From Guillardia theta CCMP2712 (lineage: Eukaryota; Cryptophyceae; Pyrenomonadales; Geminigeraceae): 53,957 nt of DNA. The notes under the pieces are model-generated. The model saw only the letters and a program-made list of their open reading frames with translations. It did not search any database and was not told where the DNA came from. Numbering within the stretch: the first letter of the stretch is position 1; each line of letters begins with the position of its first letter. Positions 31,906 to 41,279 of the stretch are shown here, one piece after another. The translations under genes were made by a program, and so were the position numbers. Location: the NCBI RefSeq assembly GCF_000315625.1, contig NW_005434525.1, forward strand, positions 79,490-133,446, in the 5' to 3' direction.

Positions 31906-31996
31906 CCATGGCTGCACGCGTGGTGTAGGGGAAGCTGCCAGGGCGCCAAGGAAGCTGCAAGCGAGAGGTTTGTATACTTCAAATAGCTTTCTAAGT

Positions 31997-34102
31997 ATGG
32001 TTCTTCAGTATGATGAAAATGTTCGCAACCTGCTGTATCGGAGATCATGCCAATACACGCAGAGCGGACTTGTGGATGCCTCTGTCCTCGAAGCTGATCT
32101 CGTCGAGAGGGTGAAGAGCTTCGCGAAGCGTTATCCGAACAGTAGGACAGCCCAGGCTTGCAAGGCTGTGGAGGGATGCACCCCCGACGCTATCGCAGAA
32201 GCCATCCGCTCGACATGTCAGCAGGCACGACGTGAGCTTCTACAAGAAGCAATGACTGGATGGAGTGACGCATCCAGAGAGTGGTTTATGCAGCAGATTG
32301 AAGAAGCCAAGAAGGAGAAGGTCGAGACATACACCGCCTCAGCAGGCAACGAGGTGACTTCCTTCATCTCCATGACTCTCCTGGGCATCTCCTCGGTGTA
32401 TGTCAACCATGAAGAGAAGCTGAAGAAGAAATTCGAAGAGATCGGACTGATCGTAGACTCAGTGCAAGAGAGTAAAGCAATCATGTGGAAGGCTCCGTAT
32501 AGACCCGAGATAGCGAGTGCTGATGAGATCCCGGTGACTGTTTCCTTCCTCCGCAATGCACAAGCGGAGAAGCTCTGGCAGGGAAGAGAGGACTTCGCGA
32601 TCGATGGTCGCAAGTTCACAGCTGTACATGTGAGCATCGTGCACGATCGATCTTTCAAGATTCGAGCCAAGAGAGGACCCTGGGGCAAAGGGGGCAGCTT
32701 GGCAGAGCTGACCCACCTGCTAACCTTGGGCGGCATGACAACAGCAGAGATAGCTGCCGTCTATCGCTATCAGCTGCTGCGCCAGTCCCTTGCAGCGGTC
32801 CAACTCCAGCCGCTGGCAGGCATGCTGGTCGCTGGGGCGCCAGGACAGCAAGTCCACAAAGGCTTAGGTCAGAAAGGCTTCATCGCTGTAGGGGCCCAAG
32901 TCATCTGGAGACAGAGGGAGGTGGAGTGGATCGTCTCCTCGAGCTGCCCAGAGGCGAATGATACAGCATTTCGAGCTTTCCGAGAGAGCGAAGCGATGGA
33001 GGGAGTACACCTGACTCTGTTCAGCGAGGACCCGAAGATCAGAGAGGCGCTCGCAGTCGAGTTGACAGCTGATCGCTTTGTGTCCAGAAATAAGTTGAAG
33101 AAGGCATCAAGGATGCAGAAGAAGGCAGGCGGCAAGGACGGCAAGGAGATCAAGATCATCATCAAGTCGACGGCGGCATCTGGTCGCTTCACGAGGAAGG
33201 AGATGGAGGGGCTGTGCAACGGCGGCAACACGTCTATCGCAAGAGTCAAGAGAGTCTTGTTGGAGATCGCTAACAGGCTCGAGATCAACGTTGAAGGCAT
33301 CGACATGGAGGAGGATTTGAACACCAAGTCCTGGAACGGGTCCAAGCTATGCATCCTCCTCGGCTCCACGGAGGATGCTCGACGCATGATGAAGGAGCTG
33401 CCCTTCTATCTCGAAGGCGCAGCAACCAAGCTCGAAGCAGTCGGCTTCGACAAGGAGCCTGACTCTGAGGAGGAGAGCGAGGGAGAGTGGCTGGAGTTTA
33501 CAGACCTGGAGAGGATCACAATGGAGGCAGCATCTCCGTCAAGCCAAGAGGACATGCAGCTCGTCAGCGAGCTGTCAGCAGTCATCGAAGATGCAGCTTC
33601 TTTGAACGAGGCAGGGACGAGCGAGCCGATCAAGCTGGTCCTGGACAAGGCCGTTGGCAACCTCCACGACACCTTCTACTCTCCGGGGAGCCTGGAGTTC
33701 ATGTCGCTGGGAGAGTGGGCGAAGATGCCAGAGGAGCAGGGAGTTGGGCGCAACGCGCTCAAGGAGAAGCTGGGGAAGTGGCTGCAGAGCAAGCGCTGGA
33801 CTCGCGTGCAAGGAGAGAGCAAGAAGGCAAGGAGGGGCAGCGCGTTCTCGCCACGGGCAACGGCAGCTGCTGAGCTTGAGCAGGAGGCGGAGAGCGACGA
33901 CATAGAGCGTCGATCTCTTAGCCTCCTGTTCATAGCACTGAGTAAATTCGCAGAGATGCATGTGCTGGCCTGCTCGCTGAAGGTGGACAAGAAGGACCGA
34001 CTGCGAGTGGAGATGAGGGAAGATGACGAAGAAGAGGAAGACATGGAGGAAGAGCAAGGCGAGGGCGAGGAAGAAGACGGGGCGAGCCCGTACCGAGCTT
34101 GA
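31997..34102 (+). CDS. Family A ORF1 protein (gag-like), intact
   Basis: 701 aa from ATG 31997, the first ATG of a conserved context also used in A6 and C. The protein aligns along its length with B ORF1. Shared blocks are an N-terminal R(V/L)..FA...P.SRT..A segment, a central (I/M)T.(K/L)(V/L)LGI...E..GLIVD...W/FKAP..P block (~125-175), (F/V)(L/V)RN..AEKLW (~184), an SG(R/K)F(T/S)R.E(M/I)E.(L/I)C block (~400) followed by an RRM-like alpha/beta pattern, and LLFIAL.KF near the end. The last ~28 residues are almost all Glu/Asp. No CCHC knuckle is seen. I infer an RNA-binding, nucleoprotein-forming role. Compared with A6 it lacks 12 residues after DKEP. Confidence 0.85.
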   Translation: MVLQYDENVRNLLYRRSCQYTQSGLVDASVLEADLVERVKSFAKRYPNSRTAQACKAVEGCTPDAIAEAIRSTCQQARRELLQEAMTGWSDASREWFMQQIEEAKKEKVETYTASAGNEVTSFISMTLLGISSVYVNHEEKLKKKFEEIGLIVDSVQESKAIMWKAPYRPEIASADEIPVTVSFLRNAQAEKLWQGREDFAIDGRKFTAVHVSIVHDRSFKIRAKRGPWGKGGSLAELTHLLTLGGMTTAEIAAVYRYQLLRQSLAAVQLQPLAGMLVAGAPGQQVHKGLGQKGFIAVGAQVIWRQREVEWIVSSSCPEANDTAFRAFRESEAMEGVHLTLFSEDPKIREALAVELTADRFVSRNKLKKASRMQKKAGGKDGKEIKIIIKSTAASGRFTRKEMEGLCNGGNTSIARVKRVLLEIANRLEINVEGIDMEEDLNTKSWNGSKLCILLGSTEDARRMMKELPFYLEGAATKLEAVGFDKEPDSEEESEGEWLEFTDLERITMEAASPSSQEDMQLVSELSAVIEDAASLNEAGTSEPIKLVLDKAVGNLHDTFYSPGSLEFMSLGEWAKMPEEQGVGRNALKEKLGKWLQSKRWTRVQGESKKARRGSAFSPRATAAAELEQEAESDDIERRSLSLLFIALSKFAEMHVLACSLKVDKKDRLRVEMREDDEEEEDMEEEQGEGEEEDGASPYRA

Positions 34103-34130
34103 GCTGAGCCCAAGGTAAGGAGAGAAGGTA

Positions 34131-34340
34131 GGAGGCGACCGAAGGCCAAGGTGAGGAGAGGCAACTCTCCTGACTGAGGCTGAGGAAGCTGAATGGAGGA
34201 CGAGTAGGTGGCGACCGAAGGCCAAGGTGAGGAGAGGCAACTCTTCTGACTGAGGCTGAGGAAGCTGAATGGAGGTAGAGTAGGTGGTGACCGAAGGCCA
34301 AGGTGAGGAGAGGCAACTCTCCTGACTGAGGCTGAGGAAG
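34131..34340 (+). promoter_or_regulatory. Triple GNRA-hairpin repeat in family A 3' UTR
   Basis: Three copies at exactly 76-bp spacing (34154, 34230, 34306) of AGGAGAGGCAACTCTCCT, a perfect 7-bp stem closed by a GCAA tetraloop. The middle copy has a C-to-T change that still allows G-U pairing. The flanks GGCCAAGGTG and GACTGAGGCTGAGGAAG are conserved. The same array occurs in A2, A3, A5 and A6. It is probably an RNA element for RT or ORF1 binding (inference). Confidence 0.6.
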
Positions 34341-34520
34341 CCAAGAGAAGACAGCAGAAGTAGAGAGTAGAAAGACGCCTCAGAAGCAGGGTTCGCATTG
34401 TAGGCCGTGTACTCCCAGTGCTCGCGCGCCTCATTAGACTAGGATCAAATTGCAAAAGCCCACAACGAGGCCGAGCAACATTCTAGCATTCTAATAAACT
34501 CACATAATAATAATAATAAT

Positions 34521-34573
34521 AGGGTTTAGGGTTTAGGGTTTAGGGTTTAGGGTTTAGGGTTTAGGGTTTAGGA
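34521..34573 (+). repeat. Telomere-type tract 7
   Basis: About seven clean TTTAGGG units lie between A4 and A5, ending TTTAGG. Confidence 0.95.
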
Positions 34574-34820
34574 GCGCCGGTTATTTCAGGCAGCGCCGGT
34601 TATTTCAGGCAGCGCCGGTTATTTCAGGCAGCGCCGGTTATTTCAGGCAGCGCCGGTTATTTCAGGCAGCGCCGGTTATTTCAGGCAGCGCCGGTTATTT
34701 CAGGCAGCGCCGGTTATTTCAGGCAGCGCCGGTTATTTCAGGCAGCGCCGGTTATTTCAGGCAGCGCCGGTTATTTCAGGCAGCGCCGGTTATTTCAGGC
34801 AGCGCCGGTTATTTCAGGCA
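34574..34820 (+). repeat. 19-bp 5' repeat array of element A5 (13 units)
   Basis: Thirteen copies, the same number and sequence as in A4. The last unit is fused directly to ORF1 sequence (GTTCGCAACCTG), and the leader and start codon are missing. Confidence 0.95.
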
Positions 34821-34821
34821 G

Positions 34822-36769
34822 TTCGCAACCTGCTGTATCGGAGATCATGCCAATACACGCAGCGCGGACTTGTGGATGCCTCTGTCCTCGAAGCTGATCT
34901 TGTCGAGACCCCCGACGCTATCGCAGAAGCCATCCGCTCGACATGTCAGCAGGCACGACGTGAGCTTCTACAAGAAGCGATGACTGGATGGAGTGACGCA
35001 TCCAGAGAGTGGTTCATGAGGCAGATTGAAGAAGCCAAGAAGGAGAAGGTCGAGACATACACCGCCTCAGCAGGCAACGAGGTGACTTCCTTCATCTCCA
35101 TGACTCTCCTGGGCATCTCCTCGGTCCGTATAGACCCGAGATAGCGAGTGCTGATGAGATCCCGGTGACTGTTTCCTTCCTCCGCAATGCACAAGCGGAG
35201 AAGCTCTGGCAGGGAAGAGAGGACTTCGCGATCGATGGTCGCAAGTTCACAGCTGTACATGTGAGCATCGTGCACGATCGATCTTTCAAGATTCGAGCCA
35301 AGAGAGGACCCTGGGGCAAAGGGGGCAGCTTGGCAGAGCTGACTCACCTGCTAACCTTGGGCGGCATGACAACGGCTGAGATAGCTGCCGTCTATCGCTA
35401 TCAGCTGCTGCGCCAGTCCCTTGCAGCGGTCCAACTCCAGCCGCTGGCAGGCATGCTGGTCGCTGGGGCGCCAGGACAGCAAGTCCACAAAGGCTTAGGT
35501 CAGAAAGGCTTCATCGCTGTAGGGGCCAACGTCATCTGGAGACAGAGGGAGGTGGAGTGGATCGTCTCCTCGAGCTGCCCAGAGGCGAATGATACAGCAT
35601 TTCGAGCTTTCCGAGAGAGCGAAGCGATGGAGGGAGTACACCTGACTCTGTTCAGCGAGGACCCGAAGATCAGAGAGGCGCTCGCAGTCGAGTTGACAGC
35701 CGATCGCTTTGTGTCCAGAAATAAGTTGAAGAAGGCATCAAGACTGCAGAAGAAGGCAGGCGGCAAGGACGGCAAGGAGATCAAGATCATCATCAAGTCG
35801 ACGGCGGCATCTGGTCGCTTCACGAGGAAGGAGATGGAGGGGCTGTGCAACGGCGGCAACACGTCCATCGCAAGAGTCAAGAGAGTCTTGTTGGAGATCG
35901 CTAACAGGCTCGAGATCAACGTTGAAGGCATCGACATGGAGGAGGATTTGAACACCAAGTCCTGGAACGGGTCCAAGCTATGCATCCTCCTCGGCTCCAC
36001 GGAGGATGCTCGACGCATGATGAAGGAGCTGCCCTTCTATCTCGACGGCGCAGCAACCAAGCTCGAAGCAGTCGGCTTCGACAAGGAGCCTGAGGCGGCT
36101 GGTCAGCGGGGCACCAGCGACGCAGCGCAGCGACAGGAGGAGAGCGAGGGAGAGTGGCTGGAGTTTACAGACCTGGAGAGGATCACAATGGAGGCAGCAT
36201 CTCCGTCAAGCCAAGAGGACATGCAGCTCGTCAGCGAGCTGTCAGCAGTCATCGAAGATGCAGCTTCTTTGAACGAGGCGGGGACGAGCGAGCCGATCAA
36301 GCTGGTCCTGGACAAGGCCGTTGGCAACCTCCACGACACGTTCTACTCTCCGGGGAGCCTGGAGTTCATGTCGCTGGGAGAGTGGGCGAAGACGCCAGAG
36401 GAGCAGGGAGTGGGACGCAACGTTCTCAAGGAGAAGCTGGGGAAGTGGCTGCAGAGCAAGCGCTGGACTCGCGTGCAAGGAGAGAGCAAGAAGGCAAGGA
36501 GGGGCAGCGCGTTCTCGCCACGGGCAACGGCAGCTGCTGAGCTTGAGCAGGAGGCGGAGAGCGACGACATAGAGCGTCGATCTCTTAGCTTCCTGTTCAT
36601 AGCACTGAGTAAATTCGCAGAGATGCATGTGCTGGCCTGCTCGCTGAAGGTGGACAAGAAGGACCGACTGCGGGTGGAGATGAGGGAAGATGACGAAGAA
36701 GAGGAAGACATGGAGGAAGAGCAAGGCGAGGGCGAGGAAGAAGACGGGGCGAGCCCGTACCGAGCTTGA
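34822..36769 (+). pseudogene. ORF1 of element A5, with deletions
   Basis: The sequence starts at codon ~9 with no ATG. A deletion joins CTTGTCGAGA to CCCCCGACG near 34908, and a second one (about 100 nt) joins TCCTCGGT to CCGTATAGAC near 35126, which breaks the frame. From 35165 to 36769 the frame (534 codons) is intact and near-identical to A6. Confidence 0.8.
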
Positions 36770-37186
36770 GCTGAGCTCAAGGTAAGGAGAGAAGGTAGGA
36801 GGCGACCGAAGGCCAAGGTGAGGAGAGGCAACTCTCCTGACTGAGGCTGAGGAAGCTGAATGGAGGAGGAGTAGGTGGCGACCGAAGGCCAAGGTGAGGA
36901 GAGGCAACTCTCCTGACTGAGGCTGAGGAAGCTGAATGGAGGTAGAGTAGGTGGCGACCGAAGGCCAAGGTGAGGAGAGGCAACTCTCCTGACTGAGGCT
37001 GAGGAAGCCAAGAGAAGACAGCAGAAGTAGAGAGTAGAAAGACGCCTCAGAAGCAGGGTTCGCATTGTAGGCCGTGTACTCCCAGTGCTCGCGCGCCTCT
37101 TTAGACTAGGATCAAATTGCAAAAGCCCACAACGAGGCCGAGCAACATTCTAGCATTCTAATAAACTCACATAATAATAATAATAA

Positions 37187-37212
37187 ATATGGTTTAGGGT
37201 TTAGGGTTTAGG
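37187..37212 (+). repeat. Telomere-type tract 8
   Basis: About three TTTAGGG units, the first altered to TATGG, lie between A5 and C. Confidence 0.85.
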
Positions 37213-37321
37213 AGCCGGCCCTTAATAAGAGCATGCGGCCCTGCGGCGCGTAGGGAGAGCGCAAGGGGACCGATGGAAGCTGCGAGCAAGAGGTTCATCT
37301 AGTTCAAACAGCTTTCTAAGC

Positions 37322-39380
37322 ATGGTACTACAGTATGATGAGAGCGTTCGCAACCTGCTGTATCGGAGATCATGCCAATACACGCAGGGTGAGCGCTCAG
37401 GAGGCCACGTCGAGGAGGCCGCCGACCTCGTCGAGAAGGTGAAGAACTTCACCAAGCGTTATCCGAATAGTCGGACAGCTTATGCTTGCAGAGCTGAGGG
37501 GGGATATCCGCTCGACAGGTCGGCAGGCGAGACGCGACCTGTTTGAAGACTCTCTGAGCGAATGGAGCTCAGAGTCGAAAGCATGGTTTATTCAACAGAT
37601 GGAGGAGGCCAAGAAGCAGAATGTCGAGACATACATCGGCACCGAAGGCACCGAGGGGACCTCCTTCATCTCCATGACTCTCCTAGGGATTTCCTCGATG
37701 TTTGTTCGACAAGAAGAAAAGTTGAAAACGAAGCTTATGGACCTAGGTCTCATGGTAGACTCAGTCGATGGAGTCGACAAGGCCATCATGTGGAAAGCAC
37801 CTTACAGACCTGAGATAGCACGAGCAGACGACATCTCAGTCACCGTCTCCTTCCTTCGGAATGAAGCAGCCATGGAGCTATGGGAAGGCAGGAGAGAATA
37901 CACTATCGAAGGGAGAGTCTTTCGAGCCACAGAGGTGAGCATAGCACACGACCGGTCCTTCAAGCTTCGAGCCAAGCGAGGACCTTGGGGCAAGGGAGGG
38001 AGCCTTGCCGAGCTATCACAGCTCCTAGCTCTCGGAGGAATGTCGACGGCCGAGATCGCTCAGATTTATCGATTTCAGCTGCTCTCGCAATCTCTTGCAG
38101 CCGCAGAGGTACAACCGCTTGCAGGCATGCTCGTGCAGGGTGCTGGGCAGAGAGGTCGCAAGGGGCCGAGCCCGAAGACGTATGTCGCTGTTGGGGCAAG
38201 TACGGGAACTCTCCAGCAAAAAGAGCTGGAGTGGGTGCTCAGCTCGCCTTCGACGGCAAGTTGCGAGCAGACCTTGGCCTCGTTCAGAGAGAGCGAGGCG
38301 ATGGAGGGGGTGCATCTCACTCTCATCAGCGACGACGCCAAGCTCAGAGAGACGTTTGCAGTCGAGCTCACAGCCGACACCTTCGTTCCTAGGGGAAAGA
38401 TCGCCAAGCAGAGGAGGGCACTTCGCGAGAGAGATCATGCGGGGCGCAGCAGCTTCAGAGTGCAGATCAAGTCGAGGTCAAGCATGAGCACAGGCCGCTT
38501 CTCGAGGAAGGAGATGGAAGCGCTGTGCGGAGGAGGTAACACATCGATCACGAGAGTCAAGCGAGCCATGTTGGAGTTAGCAAGAAGGATAGGCGTGACG
38601 CCGGTCAGCGTCGAGGTCGAGGAGGATCGTGACACGCTCAGCTGGGACGGAAGCTCGATAGCTCTCTCCCTGGCGACCAAGGCAGACGCTCGACGCCTGA
38701 TGGACGACATGCCCTTTTACTTGGAAGGGATCCTGGAAGTCAAGCTCGAAGCGGTGGGGTTCAAGCTCAACGGGCCTCAGCATGAGGAGGAGAGGAGCCC
38801 GAGCAGCGAGGAGCAAGCCCAAGAGCCCCAAGGGCAGCAGCAAGGCGCTCAACAGGTCTTGGTCGACCTCTCGACGATGCTCTTGGAGACATCAGAGGAG
38901 GAGCTGCTAGCTGGCAAGCCGATCTCTCTGGAGCTAGACAAGAGTGTTGGGAAGCTGCATGACACCTTCTGCTCGCCGGGCAACGTGGAGTTCATGACGC
39001 TCGGAGCTTGGGCAGTCACGCCGACGCTGGGATCGAAGCGAAACATGTTGAAAGAAAAGCTCAGAGCGTACCTCGGCGAGCAGCGCTGGACTCGGGTGCA
39101 AGGGAACAAGGCAGCGAGGAGGGGCAGCGCCTTCTCTCCAAGGGCAGCAGCGACTGATGCGCTCGAGCAGGAGGCCGAGAGCGATGACATCGAGAGTCGA
39201 TCTGTAAGCCTCTTGTTTCTTGCGATCAGTAAATTTGCTGAGAACCATGGGTTGTGCTGCACGGGCAAGGTCGACAAGCAAGACCGACTGCGGCTGATGA
39301 TGAGGGAGGAAGTCGACATGGAGGCTGAGGAGGGCGAGGGCGAGGAGGAGGAGGCCGGTGCAGGCCCCTCGCGCGCTTGA
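37322..39380 (+). pseudogene. ORF1 of element C, one frame disruption
   Basis: The N-terminal frame (ATG 37322 to 37546) and main frame (37482-39380, 632 codons open) overlap near 37490-37500. A deletion relative to family A at GAGGGG|GATATCCGC shifts the frame there. The rest is a full-length homologue of A ORF1, clearly different at the amino-acid level but with the same blocks and an acidic tail. Confidence 0.75.
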
Positions 39381-39734
39381 GGCTCGAGTCAGCGGAGCGG
39401 AGCTGTTGGCCCCATGGGGGGAAGGAGGAAGAAATAAATGAGGTGGACATGGGGCAAGCAACGAAGGTAAGGGCAGGTAAGCCGGTGGGAGAGGGGGGAG
39501 GGGGGCCGGGAGGAGGAGGCCGGGCGGAGGCCGGCCGGGCTCTCGGGCCCGGTCCGGACCGAGGCCCCGGGGAAGGGACGTGAGTCCCAGGGACCCATAC
39601 GCATTCCACCTACCAACCCATCCTTCATCCACTCACTGGCCGAAGGCCGGCCGAGACCGTCAAGGGGTGTCGGAGCCGAGGAAGCAACACACTGTCACAA
39701 GTTGAAAGCACGGACGACCCCGACCAAGGCCGGC

Positions 39735-39746
39735 GGAGGAAACTCC
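39735..39746 (+). promoter_or_regulatory. GNRA hairpin in element C 3' UTR
   Basis: GGAG-GAAA-CTCC is a 4-bp stem with a GAAA tetraloop, in the same context as the family A hairpin (upstream CCAAGG, downstream CTGGCTGAGGC). Different sequence with the same fold and loop class suggests a maintained RNA structure. Confidence 0.45.
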
Positions 39747-39922
39747 ACTGGCTGAGGCCGGGGAAGACCACTGAAGTATAGCAGAGGAGGGAGCAGAGCA
39801 GAAGCACGGCTGCCATAAGGGCCAGCCAAGTCGGGCCGAACTGCCAGGTCACTAGAATAGTGCAAGGTGATAACAAACCATGCAAACTACCTAGCATTCT
39901 AATAAACTCAACTACTACTACT

Positions 39923-39961
39923 AGGGTTTAGGGTTTAGAGTTTAGGGTTTAGGGTTTAGGA
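39923..39961 (+). repeat. Telomere-type tract 9
   Basis: About five TTTAGGG units (one TTTAGAG) lie between C and the next 5' array. Confidence 0.9.
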
Positions 39962-40799
39962 GGTTCCTTATTTCCTGGCAGGTTCCTTATTTCCTGGCAG
40001 GTTCCTTATTTCCTGGCAGGTTCCTTATTTCCTGGCAGGTTCCTTATTTCCTGGCAGGTTCCTTATTTCCTAGCAGGTTCCTTATTTCCTGGCAGGTTCC
40101 TTATTTCCTGGCAGGTTCCTTATTTCCTGGCAGGTTCCTTATTTCCTGGCAGGTTCCTTATTTCCTGGCAGGTTCCTTATTTCCTGGCAGGTTCCTTATT
40201 TCCTGGCAGGTTCCTTATTTCCTGGCAGGTTCCTTATTTCCTGGCAGGTTCCTTATTTCCTGGCAAGGTTCCTTATTTCCTGGCAGGTTCCTTATTTCCT
40301 GGCAGGTTCCTTATTTCCTGGCAGGTTCCTTATTTCCTGGCAGGTTCCTTATTTCCTGGCAGGTTCCTTATTTCCTGGCAAGGTTCCTTATTTCCTGGCA
40401 GGTTCCTTATTTCCTGGCAGGTTCCTTATTTCCTGGCAGGTTCCTTATTTCCTGGCAGGTTCCTTATTTCCTGGCAGGTTCCTTATTTCCTGGCAGGTTC
40501 CTTATTTCCTGGCAGGTTCCTTATTTCCTGGCAGGTTCCTTATTTCCTGGCAGGTTCCTTATTTCCTGGCAGGTTCCTTATTTCCTGGCAGGTTCCTTAT
40601 TTCCTGGCAGGTTCCTTATTTCCTGGCAGGTTCCTTATTTCCTGGCAGGTTCCTTATTTCCTGGCAGGTTCCTTATTTCCTGGCAGGTTCCTTATTTCCT
40701 GGCAGGTTCCTTATTTCCTGGCAGGTTCCTTATTTCCTGGCAGGTTCCTTATTTCCTGGCAGGTTCCTTATTTCCTGGCAGGTTCCTTATTTCCTGGCA
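39962..40799 (+). repeat. 19-bp 5' repeat array of partial element B' (44 units)
   Basis: Forty-four copies of GGTTCCTTATTTCCTGGCA over 838 bp. The excess 2 bp come from two units with an extra A (near 40265 and 40381). One unit has CTAGCA (about 40075). This is the longest array in the window. Confidence 0.95.
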
Positions 40800-40874
40800 T
40801 GCAGATTTGCGGTACCCCTGCGCTGGTGGAGTAAGAGCCGCCAGGAACGACGGAAGCTTGGGAAACCATTGAGA

Positions 40875-41279
40875 ATGCTCCGAAGCATGTGGCCAATATC
40901 TATTGTGAACCCTGACGAGATCGTGCAGTACCGTACCTCCAGCTACCTCAAGAGGCAGACGGAAACTGGAACGATGCCGTCACCAGCTGAGCTTGTGCGA
41001 CGACTGGATGACTTCGCAAGGCAGAATCCCAAAAGCAGGACGAGCAAAGCTCTGAAAGCCAAAGAGATATCCTTGGAAGCCTTAGCCGAAGCCATCAGTC
41101 ACACATGCAGCTTTGCTGAACCTTCACCACTGGAGAGTCTGAAAGGTCTCGGGCAGTGGGGTGATGATGCCAGGCAGTGGTACCTGTCCGAATTTCTAGC
41201 AGACAGGCAACGGCAGATGGAGGCCAGGTCTTATGATGACCAGGGCACGAGTGTGCAGACGATTACCATGAAGGTACTA
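40875..41279 (+). pseudogene. Truncated family B ORF1 in B'
   Basis: From ATG 40875 it matches the start of B3 ORF1 (MLR.MWPISIVNPDEIVQYR) with scattered substitutions, up to the TITMKVL segment. It then reads into the A6 5' unit and ends in frame at the TAG of GTGGTGTAGGGG. Confidence 0.8.

Larger units (their letters stand above)
31659..34520 (+). mobile_element. Element A4, complete family A retrotransposon
   Basis: At 2.86 kb this is, with A6, the best family A copy: 5' array, ~90-nt leader, intact ORF1, 3' UTR with three 76-bp hairpin repeats, then CTAATAAACTCACATAA and (TAA)n. It encodes no endonuclease or reverse transcriptase, so it must depend on another element's enzymes. Confidence 0.9.
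34574..37186 (+). mobile_element. Element A5, internally deleted family A
   Basis: It has both ends (5' array; three 3' UTR hairpins; CTAATAAACTCA tail) but lacks the leader plus two internal ORF1 segments. The tail ends AATAATAAATATGG, slightly altered relative to other copies. Confidence 0.85.
37213..39922 (+). mobile_element. Element C, divergent relative of family A
   Basis: It lacks the 19-bp array and starts AGCCGGCCCTTAATAAGAGC. The leader is recognisably homologous to that of A (TAGTTCAAACAGCTTTCTAAGC before the start). It encodes only ORF1. The 3' UTR is different and G+C-rich but ends CATTCTAATAAACTCA, with a (CTA)n tail instead of (TAA)n. Confidence 0.85.
39962..41279 (+). mobile_element. 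Element B', family B 5' end only
   Basis: Array, leader (TGCAGATTTGCGGTACCCCTGCG) and the first 135 codons of ORF1. It stops at AAGGTACT and is joined, without telomeric repeats, to the 5' end of A6. Confidence 0.85.

Noticed and set aside
31657-31986. Open frame of ~110 codons made of QAAPVISGSAGYFRQR-type repeats
   Set aside because: It is the translation of the 19-bp array. Because 19 is not a multiple of three, the array reads through all three frames.
34900-35130. The deletions in A5 ORF1 as spliced introns (one missing segment begins GTATGT)
   Set aside because: The missing segments do not end in AG at the observed junctions, and other copies keep them as conserved coding sequence. 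They are deletions.
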